Positions 1-6,956 of a DNA stretch of 7,107 nt are shown here, piece by piece; position 1 is the first letter of the stretch; every line of letters begins with the position of its first letter. This DNA comes from Planctomycetota bacterium. Its GTDB lineage: Bacteria; Planctomycetota; MHYJ01; JACPRB01. Under the pieces are notes generated by a model that was not told the origin of the DNA, did no database searches, and saw nothing but the letters and a program-made list of their open reading frames with translations. Location of the stretch: the NCBI GenBank assembly GCA_016200125.1, contig JACQFK010000289.1, positions 1 through 7,107 of the forward strand, in the 5' to 3' direction. The translations under genes and the position numbers were made by a program.

Positions 1-1797
1 GCCGCCCGGGTCCGGACCTGGGGCCTCGACGCGCTCAGCGCCCAGCTGGACGCCCTGCTCGCCGCAACGACCGTCCCGGCTCCGCCGGCGCCCGAACTCT
101 CGGCCGAGGCGAAGGCCTGGCAGACCCGGAAGGAGCCGGCTTGGGCCCGGGCGGCGGCACGGGACTTCGCCGGCGCCGCGGCCGATCTCGAGCGCGCCGC
201 CGCCGCGCTGACCGAAGAGGCCCTCAGGAAAGAGTGCGCGGACGACGTCCGGGACCTGAAGGAGTTCGACCGCCTGTATCCGGCGGCGATCAGCGCGGCG
301 GGGTCCTCGAAGTCGCTGGCGCTCCGGACGGTCGATGATCAGTCGGTCTCCGGCCGGGTGCTCACGGCCGACGCGGACCGTGTCGAGCTCCTGGTCGACC
401 CGGTCAAGCCGACGGTCTTCCTGGAATGGAGCGACGTCCGCGCCTCGTCGCTCCTGCCCTTCCTGAAGGAGCTGAACCCCGACGCGCGGATCCTGCAGCT
501 CCTGGAGCGCCTCGACGGGCTCGCGCGGCCGAAACCGGCGGAGGACGAGCTGCGCGCGCGGGAGATCTACTACGAGGCGGAGCGGCAGTTCCGGACGATG
601 GCGACGCGGGAGAAGTCCCTCGAGGGCTACCGCCTGCTCAAGCAGAAGCACAAGGACAGCGCGCTCGTGCGGCGCGCGGCGGCGCGCATCGACCGCCGGC
701 TCGATTCCGGGAAGGACTACTACTTCGTGGGGGCGGACCTGGCCTGGGGCGGCTCCTTCTCGCTCACGAAAGAAGGGCGGCTGGAGTCGATCGCGGAGTC
801 GGACCCCGCGCAGGCGAACCGCAACTTCGTGGAGGCGGAATACTTCCCGCTCCCGGGGGCGGCCTACCGCTGCTGGGTCCTGGCGGGCGGCTGCTGCGCG
901 GAGGCCTTCAGCTTCCACTACCAGGCCAGCGGCCTGACCGAGCTCAATCCGAAGACGAAGAAGCGGGCGCCGGCCGAGCCGGGAAGCGATCTCGCCTCGC
1001 CCGTGAAGCATTCGATCCGGAATCTCAAGCCCTCCCATCCGAAGAACGAAGCGAAGAAGCCCCTGCGCTGGGAATGGGTCGAGGTGACGCTTCCCCGCGC
1101 GTCCGGCCCCGGCACGCGGCGGATCCGCTTCCTGACGGACCAGCAGGGCTTCGGCGTGGCGGCGCTGCTCCTGAGCTCGACCCGGAGCCATCCTCCCGCG
1201 GAGGCGGAGCTCGGCGACCTGGCCAAGGCGCGGGCGCTCGACGCGACGCCCGCCTGGGCGCTCTCCCGGCCGGGCTCCGTGCCGCGGATCCTGCTCGACG
1301 ACTTCGAGGGGGGGATCGCGGGCTGGGGCTACCACGGCGGGAATGAGTTCCCGGGCGCCAAGGGGTCGCAGGCCTACGATCCGGCGGTGGGGCATGAAGG
1401 GAAGGGCTCGCTCCGTCTGGCCGGCGATTTCACGGGCGGCGGCGCCTACGTCTCGACCGGCCGGCCGCTCCCGCCGGGTCGCGACGTGAAGGAGGTCCGC
1501 TTCTGGCTCAAGAGCGACCGCGCCGTGATGCTCGGCATCCGCATCGGCGACAGCACGGACCAGTGCCACCAGCATCCCGTGCAGCTGGCTTCCACGAAGG
1601 ACTGGCAGGAGGTGGTGCTGACCTTCGAGAAGCTGGCGGGCAAGGAGCACTGGGGAGGCGCCAACGACGGCAAGTGGCACGGCCCGGCGAAGTCCTTCTA
1701 CCTTTGCGTCAGCACGACGACCTTCGCCGGATCGAAGGCGGGCGAGATCTGGATCGACGACGTGGAAGCCATTCTCAACGTCGAGTCCGACCGCTGA
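1..1797 (+). CDS. Large protein with two beta-sandwich (carbohydrate-binding-like) domains, 5'-truncated
   Basis: The frame is open from the first base to the TGA at 1795-1797, giving 598 residues, and the start lies upstream of the window. Residues 1 to about 100 are Ala/Glu/Arg-rich and look helical. About 102-150 form a small beta-rich segment (VSGRV, DRVELLV, PTVFLEW). A charged helical stretch follows to about 235. Residues about 240-395 look like a first beta-sandwich: EAEYFPL at 278-284, YRCWV at 289-293, a Cys-Cys pair at 298-299, and a closing GFGVAALLLSS strand. Residues about 430-592 resemble a CBM11/CIA30-like jelly roll: LLDDFEGG start, GHEGKGSLRL at 464-473, and a final EIWIDDVEAIL strand. 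The domain assignments are inferred from pattern, not from a search. Function is unknown, but such modules usually bind glycans or mediate adhesion. No catalytic motif is visible, and whether the protein is secreted cannot be judged without its N-terminus. An internal GTG at 358 is an unlikely start because the upstream reading is coding-like. Confidence 0.8.
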   Translation, partial: AARVRTWGLDALSAQLDALLAATTVPAPPAPELSAEAKAWQTRKEPAWARAAARDFAGAAADLERAAAALTEEALRKECADDVRDLKEFDRLYPAAISAAGSSKSLALRTVDDQSVSGRVLTADADRVELLVDPVKPTVFLEWSDVRASSLLPFLKELNPDARILQLLERLDGLARPKPAEDELRAREIYYEAERQFRTMATREKSLEGYRLLKQKHKDSALVRRAAARIDRRLDSGKDYYFVGADLAWGGSFSLTKEGRLESIAESDPAQANRNFVEAEYFPLPGAAYRCWVLAGGCCAEAFSFHYQASGLTELNPKTKKRAPAEPGSDLASPVKHSIRNLKPSHPKNEAKKPLRWEWVEVTLPRASGPGTRRIRFLTDQQGFGVAALLLSSTRSHPPAEAELGDLAKARALDATPAWALSRPGSVPRILLDDFEGGIAGWGYHGGNEFPGAKGSQAYDPAVGHEGKGSLRLAGDFTGGGAYVSTGRPLPPGRDVKEVRFWLKSDRAVMLGIRIGDSTDQCHQHPVQLASTKDWQEVVLTFEKLAGKEHWGGANDGKWHGPAKSFYLCVSTTTFAGSKAGEIWIDDVEAILNVESDR

Positions 1798-1805
1798 GCC
1801 GCGAC

Positions 1806-3038
1806 TCAGATCTGGCGGGCGTGCTCCAGCTCCTCGCGGTAGACTTCCGCGGGCCGCTTCGGGTCCGAGCGAAGCTGCCGGTTCCACACGGCGTCGAAAT
1901 CCACGGCCGAACGGAGGAGCTTCAGGAATTCCGCCGGGTCCGATCCCTTCGGAGCCTGTTCCCGGAAGAGGTCGGACAGGGAATCCGAGAGCTTGGCGAA
2001 GCTGTTCCGGAGAAAGTCCCGGTCCTTCTCGCCCTGTTCCCGGGCCAGCGCCGCGAAGGACCCGGCGTCCGCCTCGGCCTCCTTCTCCAGGCTCTGCCAG
2101 GAGGCGCCTGAATCCATCCGCTGGCGGATCACGGCGGCCGCCATCTGGTGGAGCCGGACCTCGTGCCACAGGGCGGCGAGGCCGCTCATCTCCTTGAGAT
2201 AGGCCTCCGCCACCGCGGTCCTGCGGTCCGCCTTCACGACGGCGTCCCATCGACGGACGACCGCGGCGAGCAGGTCTCCGATCAGCCGCCGCCGTCCCCC
2301 CAGGACCTCGTCAAGCTCCTCCCGGTCCATCGGGATCTCGCGGCACTTCGGGGGCGTCGGGAATTCCGGAAGCACGCCGTTGAGGACGAAGGAGCGGCAG
2401 ACGACCGAGCGCAGGGTCCCGTCGTAGTCCGCGGTCTCGATCGATTGAAGGAATCCCGATTCCCGGTCCACGACCACCGTCTTGCGCCGCGCCGGGATCC
2501 GGAAGGTCCAGCGCCGGTCGTCTCCCGACAGCTTGAGCTCCTTCTCCTCCCTCAGGAGTCCCAGCCAGCGGAAGGGGGTGGTGCCGAAGGAACTGTAGAT
2601 GCGAAAGGCTCCGAACTCGTCCTTCGCGGGTTTTCCTTCGAGGTCGACCCCGAGGCCCACGCGCCAGGCGTCTCCGTTCTTCGCAGGGTCGGCCGCCCCG
2701 TCGAGGGAAGCCAGGACTTCGTTGAGGCCCTTTCCCATGTCCCCGTAGAAGGGCCCGACGTTCGTCCGGGTCCCGGGCTCGCCGGGCTTCCATCGATAGC
2801 GGTGGGTTGCGGTGAGGAGGTTGTGCAGCGACGGAGTCTTTCCGTCCGCGCTGAAGCTGATCAGGAACCTTTGACCGGCCAAGTCGAGATCCGCCCTGAC
2901 CGCGGCGGCGCCGGGCAGCCGCTGGAGCGTGAATTCCGCGTGAATGGTCCGGACGGCGCGGGCCCTGGGTTCGAGGCCCTCGAGGATCGCGGTGGGGTTC
3001 TCCGCCTGGAGCAGGACCGCGAGCAGGATCGGGACCAC
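1806..3038 (-). CDS. Putative secreted protein with LolA-like N-terminal half
   Basis: A 410-residue protein starting at GTG (3038-3036). That codon directly follows the TAG stop of the upstream gene, and AG-rich GAGAAG, six bases before the GTG, may act as ribosome-binding site. The next in-frame Met is near residue 101, so GTG is the only start that keeps the hydrophobic N-terminus (VPILLAVLLQA), which looks like a very short signal peptide. Residues about 16-230 resemble LolA/LolB-type beta folds, the lipoprotein-carrier fold: a helix (AILEGLEPRARAVRTI), HAEFTLQRL, strands around 50-62, then VVVDRESGFLQSIE and SFVLNGVLPEFPTPP. Residues about 235-410 are charged and probably helical, with no recognised family. 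The fold call is inference from pattern only. Being co-directional with and abutting a second secreted protein suggests a joint envelope role. A true LolA would be about 200 residues, so this is not a canonical lipoprotein chaperone. Confidence 0.75.
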   Translation of the reverse strand: MVPILLAVLLQAENPTAILEGLEPRARAVRTIHAEFTLQRLPGAAAVRADLDLAGQRFLISFSADGKTPSLHNLLTATHRYRWKPGEPGTRTNVGPFYGDMGKGLNEVLASLDGAADPAKNGDAWRVGLGVDLEGKPAKDEFGAFRIYSSFGTTPFRWLGLLREEKELKLSGDDRRWTFRIPARRKTVVVDRESGFLQSIETADYDGTLRSVVCRSFVLNGVLPEFPTPPKCREIPMDREELDEVLGGRRRLIGDLLAAVVRRWDAVVKADRRTAVAEAYLKEMSGLAALWHEVRLHQMAAAVIRQRMDSGASWQSLEKEAEADAGSFAALAREQGEKDRDFLRNSFAKLSDSLSDLFREQAPKGSDPAEFLKLLRSAVDFDAVWNRQLRSDPKRPAEVYREELEHARQI

Positions 3039-3908
3039 CTAGTTCTTCTCGACGAGCTTGATCGAGACCATCGACTTCACCGTCATCTGCGCGCCCTGGG
3101 CGACGACCAGCATCTCCACCGCCGCCTTCGACGAGACGAGGCGGTGGCTCGCGGTCGAGAACAGCGCGGTGGCCTTGCCCTTGGACTCCTTGATCTCGGC
3201 GATCCCCGCGAGCGGGTGGTCCTTGTCTTCCTTCTGGCTCACCTTGAGCTCCTGCTCGATGCGGGCCTCGCCCTCCTTGAGATCGGCGAGCTTCGACTTC
3301 TGGGAGAAGGTCACGCCGCCGATGAGCGGCGTCTTCACGACATACTCGTCGGACCAGGAGTCGTCCTTGCCGACCCTGGCCTCCGGAAGCGGCGGGAACT
3401 GCTGCTGGAGCATCCCCCGGAGCGACTCGTTGTTGAACATCTCGCGGGCCTGCATCCGGACCTGGGGATTGCCGCCGGGGGCCCCCTTCAGCATCGCCTC
3501 GAGCACCTTCTCGAAGCCCTCGACGCCGGCCACCCGGCCGGTCGCGCTCAGCTTCACCGTGACCGCCTGGCCCACCATGCGGCCCATCATGGCGCCCGGG
3601 CCCTCGACCGGAAGCTCCTTGTCTTTCTCCGAGTCGTAGTCGAACTCGCCCTGCGGCGTGATCCCCTTGGTGGAGACCGTCAGGTACTTCAGCTGGAAGG
3701 TCGTCTCGCCCGAGTCCGCGACGTCGCTGACGGTCATCTCGTAGGTGAAGCCCACTTCCTGGTCGAAGGGCTGGCCCAGGACGTCGAAGACGGTCTTCTG
3801 GACGGACTTGTAGACCAGCACCTGGCCCTTCGCCAGCTTCCAGCGGAGCTCGACCTTGTCCTGGGGCGCCAGCAGCAGCGCGACGGCAAGGGGAAGGAAC
3901 TTCATCAT
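3039..3908 (-). CDS. Putative secreted DUF6263-like protein
   Basis: A 289-residue protein when read from the ATG at 3908-3906 (MMKFLPLAVALLLAPQDK), which gives a short signal peptide with a hydrophobic core at residues 4-14. The ATG at 3905 is equally possible. A TTG at 3914 also lies in frame, but it would sit right beside a possible -10 element and only adds Met-Arg. The mature part is beta-rich. It begins with LRWKLAKGQVLVYKS and contains FQLKYLTVSTKG, VTVKLSATGRV and LPEARVGKDDSWSDEY (174-189). A basic C-terminal half follows, rich in strands of the type ARIEQELKVS and MTVKSMVSIKLVEK. The opening 'L-kW-kL-kGq-y-y' pattern and the 'P-x-G-x-x-W' segment match what I know of DUF6263 proteins, whose function is undetermined. 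Its TAG stop (3041-3039) abuts the GTG of the next gene, so the two are almost certainly co-transcribed. No catalytic residues or Cys are evident. Confidence 0.85.
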   Translation of the reverse strand: MMKFLPLAVALLLAPQDKVELRWKLAKGQVLVYKSVQKTVFDVLGQPFDQEVGFTYEMTVSDVADSGETTFQLKYLTVSTKGITPQGEFDYDSEKDKELPVEGPGAMMGRMVGQAVTVKLSATGRVAGVEGFEKVLEAMLKGAPGGNPQVRMQAREMFNNESLRGMLQQQFPPLPEARVGKDDSWSDEYVVKTPLIGGVTFSQKSKLADLKEGEARIEQELKVSQKEDKDHPLAGIAEIKESKGKATALFSTASHRLVSSKAAVEMLVVAQGAQMTVKSMVSIKLVEKN

Positions 3909-3914
3909 CCGCAA

Positions 3915-3943
3915 ATCATAGACGATGGGTCCCGGCGTGTGTT
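3915..3943 (-). promoter_or_regulatory. Possible promoter of the DUF6263-like/LolA-like unit
   Basis: On the minus strand, TATGAT (3920-3915) matches five of six bases of the bacterial -10 consensus. It ends six bases before the ATG at 3908, so transcription would begin at or next to the A of that ATG, giving a leaderless mRNA. A -35 at 17-base spacing (AACACA, 3943-3938) matches only three of six. No Shine-Dalgarno precedes the ATG, which agrees with a leaderless transcript. This is inferred from consensus matching only. Confidence 0.35.
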
Positions 3944-3948
3944 ACCTT
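3919..3948 (+). promoter_or_regulatory. Weak candidate promoter for folC-kinase
   Basis: TAGACG (3919-3924, four of six to TTGACA) and TACCTT (3943-3948, TAnnnT type) are separated by 18 bases. They would place the start of transcription about four bases before the ATG at 3959. It overlaps the minus-strand candidate promoter, so the two could compete for polymerase. The match is poor and the call rests mainly on the lack of other space: the divergent ATGs are only 50 bases apart. Confidence 0.22.
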
Positions 3949-3958
3949 TTTGCGCCGC

Positions 3959-5221
3959 ATGCTGCGCTCCTACGCCGACGCCGTCCGCTTCCTCAACGAG
4001 TTCACCGACTACGAGCGGATGGCGTCCACCTATGCGCCGGGAGACTACGATCTCGACCGCATGCGGCGCCTGCTGACGGCGCTCGGCAACCCCGAACGCG
4101 CCTTCCTGTCCCTGCACATCGCGGGGACCAAGGGCAAGGGGTCGACCGCCCACCTCGCCGAGGCGATCCTCCGCGCGGCGGGCTATCGCACCGGGCTCTA
4201 CACCTCCCCTCATCTCGTCGACATGCGCGAGCGGATCCGGCTGGACGGCCGCCCGCTGTCCGAGGCGGAATTCACCCGGACGATGGCGGAGATGGAGCCC
4301 GAACTGCTGAGGCTGAGGCCGACCTATTTCGAAACCATGACCGCCGCCGCCTTTCTCCAGTTCGCCCGCCGGCGGGTGGACTACGCGGTTGTCGAAGTGG
4401 GCCTGGGAGGCCGGCTGGACGCCACGAACGTGATCCTGCCGGCGGCCTGCGCGATCACGACGATCGACTTCGACCACATGGACAAGCTGGGGCACACGCT
4501 GGAGGCGATCGCCGGGGAGAAGGCGGGCATCCTCAAGCCGGGGGTGCCGGCGGTGTCGAGCCCCCAGGCCCCCGCCGCCCGCCGGATCCTGCTCCGGCGC
4601 GGGACGCCCTTCTTTCCCCGTTTTCACGTGCTGTCCCGCGGCGGGTTCGTGCTAAAATTCACGGTGGAGGGCCCCGGAGGCCGTCCCCTGACCTGCGCGC
4701 TGCCGGCGCTGGGGGAGCACCAGGCCGCCAACGCGGCCACGGCGGTCGCGCTGGTCGCCCGGTCGGGGGCGCGGGTGGCGCCGGCGGCGGTCCGGAAGGC
4801 CTTCCGGAACGTCCGGCTGCCCGGCCGCGTTGAAGTGGTGGGGCGGCGGCCCTGGCTGATCGTGGACGCCGCCCACAACCCGGTGTCGGCGCGGGCGCTG
4901 GCGGCGGCGCTGCGGAGCGTTCCGCGGCGTCGGACGCTGCTGGTGTTCGGCGCGTCGGCGGACAAGGACTACAGGGCGATGCTGCGGACGCTGCTGCCGG
5001 TCGCGGACCTGTCGATTTTCACGCGGGCCGCGAACCCGAGGGCGGCGGCGCCGTCGGATCTATTGAGGGCCGCGGGGGGCCGTCCGGCAGTGGTTTCGGG
5101 AAGCGTGGCGCGGGCGCTCGGGATGGCCCGGAAGGCCGCCGGGCCCGCCGACCTGATCGTCGTGACGGGGTCGTTTTACGTCGCCGGCGAGGCGCTGGGC
5201 CTGATGGGCCGACATGAGTGA
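3959..5221 (+). CDS. folC: Bifunctional dihydrofolate synthase / folylpolyglutamate synthase
   Basis: FolC ligates L-glutamate to dihydropteroate and adds further glutamates to folates, using ATP, in the cytoplasm. The Mur ligase-type layout is complete. Numbering is from the ATG at 3959 (420 residues, normal for the family). There is a P-loop GTKGKGS (56-62), then TSPHL (82-86), and EVGLGGRLDATN (146-157) carrying Mg-binding Glu. DFDHMDKLGHT leads into EKAGILKPG, whose Lys188 sits at the usually carbamylated position. Next come GEHQAANAATA, PGR (Arg290), DAAHNP (303-308, C-terminal glutamate ligase domain) and a final TGSFYVAG. An in-frame TTG at 3950 would add three residues, but the ATG gives the usual family start and neither has a Shine-Dalgarno. 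The TGA overlaps the kinase start by eight bases (ATGAGTGA), implying co-transcription and coupled translation. No residue I know to be essential is missing. The specific dual activity, rather than FPGS only, cannot be decided from sequence alone. Confidence 0.96.
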   Translation: MLRSYADAVRFLNEFTDYERMASTYAPGDYDLDRMRRLLTALGNPERAFLSLHIAGTKGKGSTAHLAEAILRAAGYRTGLYTSPHLVDMRERIRLDGRPLSEAEFTRTMAEMEPELLRLRPTYFETMTAAAFLQFARRRVDYAVVEVGLGGRLDATNVILPAACAITTIDFDHMDKLGHTLEAIAGEKAGILKPGVPAVSSPQAPAARRILLRRGTPFFPRFHVLSRGGFVLKFTVEGPGGRPLTCALPALGEHQAANAATAVALVARSGARVAPAAVRKAFRNVRLPGRVEVVGRRPWLIVDAAHNPVSARALAAALRSVPRRRTLLVFGASADKDYRAMLRTLLPVADLSIFTRAANPRAAAPSDLLRAAGGRPAVVSGSVARALGMARKAAGPADLIVVTGSFYVAGEALGLMGRHE

Positions 5222-6911
5222 CCTGAGCGAAAGCAACGTCCGGGCGGGCAAGATCGCCGTGGGCACCGGGATGGTGGACCAGGGCACGGTCGACCGCGCC
5301 ATTCATCTCCTCGAGGCGCGGGACTCGCAGATCACGCTGGGCGAGCTGCTGCTCTCGCTGGGCCACATCAGCCCCGAGCAGTTCAAGGAGCTGATGGCGC
5401 TCGCCCACGCCGCCGCCCCGGCGGCGGGGCCCTCGGACACGGTGATGGACGAGTCGGGCCTCTTCGGCGAGGCGGTGGTGGCGCGCGGACTGGCGACGCC
5501 CGACCAGGTCAACGACGCCCTGCGCGAGCAGGCGGAGCTGGCGGCCCTGGGGACCTTCAAGAACCTGGGCGAGCTCCTGATCTCGAAGCAGGTGCTCACC
5601 TCCGACCAGGTCAAACACCTGCTCCACGAGCAGGACCAGTTCATCATGGTCTGCCCGACCTGCGACGAGAAGTACAACGTGCTCAAGGGCTGGGAGGGGA
5701 AGGCGAAGTGCCCCTCCGACAGCGCGCCGCTGGTGGAGGTCCCGACGACCGCGAGCGTCGGCGTCGCGGCCACGCTGGGGGCCGCGGGCGACACGCCGGA
5801 CTCGCCGATCGGCATGGAGGCGGGCGGCTGCCGCATCGTGGAGCTGATCGGCCGCGGCTCGATGGGCGCGGTCTACAAGGCGAAGCACGTCGGCCTGAAC
5901 CGCTACGTCGCGGTGAAGCTGCTGCCCTCGATCTCGCACGACCCGGACCTCGTCAAGCGGCTGCTCTTCGAGGCGCGGGCGATCGCGAAGCTGGAGCATC
6001 CGAACATCGTGCAGGTCTACGACGTCGGTTTCCAGCGCGGCTACTTCTTCATCGTGATGCAGCTCCTGATGGGCCAGACGCTCGAGGAGCGGATGGCGGA
6101 GATGGGGGCGATGCCGGTGCCGACGGCGCTCGACATCATCAAGGAGGTGGCCCAGGGCCTCCACGCGGCCCACCAGAAGGGGATCGTCCACCGCGACCTC
6201 AAGCCCGCGAACATCATGCTGACGGAGGACGGCCGGGCGCGGCTGACCGACTTCGGCCTGGCGCAAGACGCGGAGAACCCCGACGGCCGCGAGGGCCTGA
6301 TCGTCGGCACGCCCTACTACATGTCGCCCGAGCAGTGGCTGGGCCACAAGGCGGACGAGCGCAGCGACATCTACTCGCTGGGGATCATCCTCTACCAGCT
6401 GGTGACGGGCCGCCGCGCCTTCCAGGGCGAGACGGTGAACGAGCTGATGCACCAGCACCTGAAGGTGGTGGCGCCCTCGCCGAAGCATCACGACGCCGAG
6501 CTGGCCGACGGCCTCTGCGCGATGATCAAGAAGATGATCGCCAAGCCGCCCAAGAAGCGCTACCAGAACATGGGCGAGTTCATGGACGACCTGGCCAAGG
6601 TGTCGACGGGCGAGGACCCCGACGCCCTGGGCGAGTTCGGGCAGATGGTGAAGTGCAGCTTCTGCGAGACCTTCAGCCCGGCGGGCGAGCGCAAGTGCAA
6701 GGTCTGCGGCGAGAACCTGGGCGACTCGGGCGGCCCGCTCGAGATCGCCGCGCGCCCCGACGAGTTCAAGTGCCCCGGCTGCGGCGCGCTCAACCGCAAG
6801 GGCTCGCGCATCTGCGGCGGCTGCCGCAAGCACTTCTGCGCCCGCTGCAAGATCCGCGTGGCGGTCCTGCGCAACTACTGCCACAACTGCGTGCCGCACC
6901 TCCGAAGATAG
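5214..6911 (+). CDS. Ser/Thr protein kinase with MshEN-like N-terminus and four zinc ribbons
   Basis: A 565-residue soluble Hanks-type kinase, with no membrane segment seen. Residues 10-140 hold four related 24-residue units beginning at 10, 41, 83 and 117. Each has the form x-G-x-x, two mostly aliphatic residues, then G or Q, a hydrophobic pair and helix positions V/F and L/M/I, as in MshEN domains. A zinc ribbon follows with C147, C150, C166 and D169 (CPSD). The kinase domain spans about 206-460: glycine loop GRGSMG (213-218), Lys235, Glu253, HRDLKPAN (326-333), DFG (346-348), GTPYYMSPEQ (365-374), Asp385 and Arg449. All catalytic residues are present, so it should be active. Three C-terminal Cys4 zinc ribbons follow: C481/484/495/498, C520/523/534/537 and C542/545/556/559. 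The ATG overlaps the folC stop and no strong Shine-Dalgarno is seen, so it is probably translated by coupling. The substrate is unknown. Nothing in the sequence ties it functionally to folate metabolism. Confidence 0.96.
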   Translation: MSDLSESNVRAGKIAVGTGMVDQGTVDRAIHLLEARDSQITLGELLLSLGHISPEQFKELMALAHAAAPAAGPSDTVMDESGLFGEAVVARGLATPDQVNDALREQAELAALGTFKNLGELLISKQVLTSDQVKHLLHEQDQFIMVCPTCDEKYNVLKGWEGKAKCPSDSAPLVEVPTTASVGVAATLGAAGDTPDSPIGMEAGGCRIVELIGRGSMGAVYKAKHVGLNRYVAVKLLPSISHDPDLVKRLLFEARAIAKLEHPNIVQVYDVGFQRGYFFIVMQLLMGQTLEERMAEMGAMPVPTALDIIKEVAQGLHAAHQKGIVHRDLKPANIMLTEDGRARLTDFGLAQDAENPDGREGLIVGTPYYMSPEQWLGHKADERSDIYSLGIILYQLVTGRRAFQGETVNELMHQHLKVVAPSPKHHDAELADGLCAMIKKMIAKPPKKRYQNMGEFMDDLAKVSTGEDPDALGEFGQMVKCSFCETFSPAGERKCKVCGENLGDSGGPLEIAARPDEFKCPGCGALNRKGSRICGGCRKHFCARCKIRVAVLRNYCHNCVPHLRR

Positions 6912-6932
6912 GCATCACGCATCAAGCATCAC
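6912..6932. repeat. Three tandem heptamers (GCATCAM)
   Basis: Immediately after the kinase stop codon the sequence reads GCATCAC, GCATCAA, GCATCAC: three copies of a heptamer with one variable base. They begin on the base after the TAG (6909-6911). Degenerate heptamer arrays of this sort occur in the intergenic DNA of many bacteria, but no function is evident here. Confidence 0.75.
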
Positions 6933-6950
6933 GGGAAGAGAGTTTTCCCG
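6932..6950. terminator. Inverted repeat, possible terminator after the kinase
   Basis: CGGGAA (6932-6937) and TTCCCG (6945-6950) are perfect inverted repeats of six bases around a seven-base loop, and a G-T pair could extend the stem. It lies 20 bases past the kinase stop, where a terminator is expected. There is no run of T after it on either strand, so intrinsic termination would be weak. It also lies between the kinase stop and the stop of the possible convergent minus-strand gene. Confidence 0.35.
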
Positions 6951-6956
6951 GGGTAC

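Noticed and set aside
426..1346. A 306-codon plus-strand frame inside the first gene
   Set aside because: The composition is Arg/Ala/Gly/Pro-rich with no motif. The frame-1 reading over the same bases is open for nearly 1800 bases and contains domain-like sequence.
2148..4076. A 642-codon plus-strand open frame
   Set aside because: It lies antisense to the two secreted-protein genes and runs across the divergent promoter into folC. Its product is Leu/Arg/Asp/His-rich low-complexity sequence typical of the reverse reading of GC-rich genes, while the minus-strand frames have signal peptides and family-like motifs.
5652..5729. The Asp169 substitution as a broken zinc site
   Set aside because: A CPxD ending is frequent in small zinc ribbons attached to bacterial kinases, and Asp can ligate metal, so it is not evidence of decay.
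5019..6899. A 626-codon minus-strand open frame
   Set aside because: It is antisense to the kinase, whose motifs are complete. The translated product is a His/Arg/Ala/Leu-rich shadow with no recognisable domain, caused by the strong G/C third-position bias.
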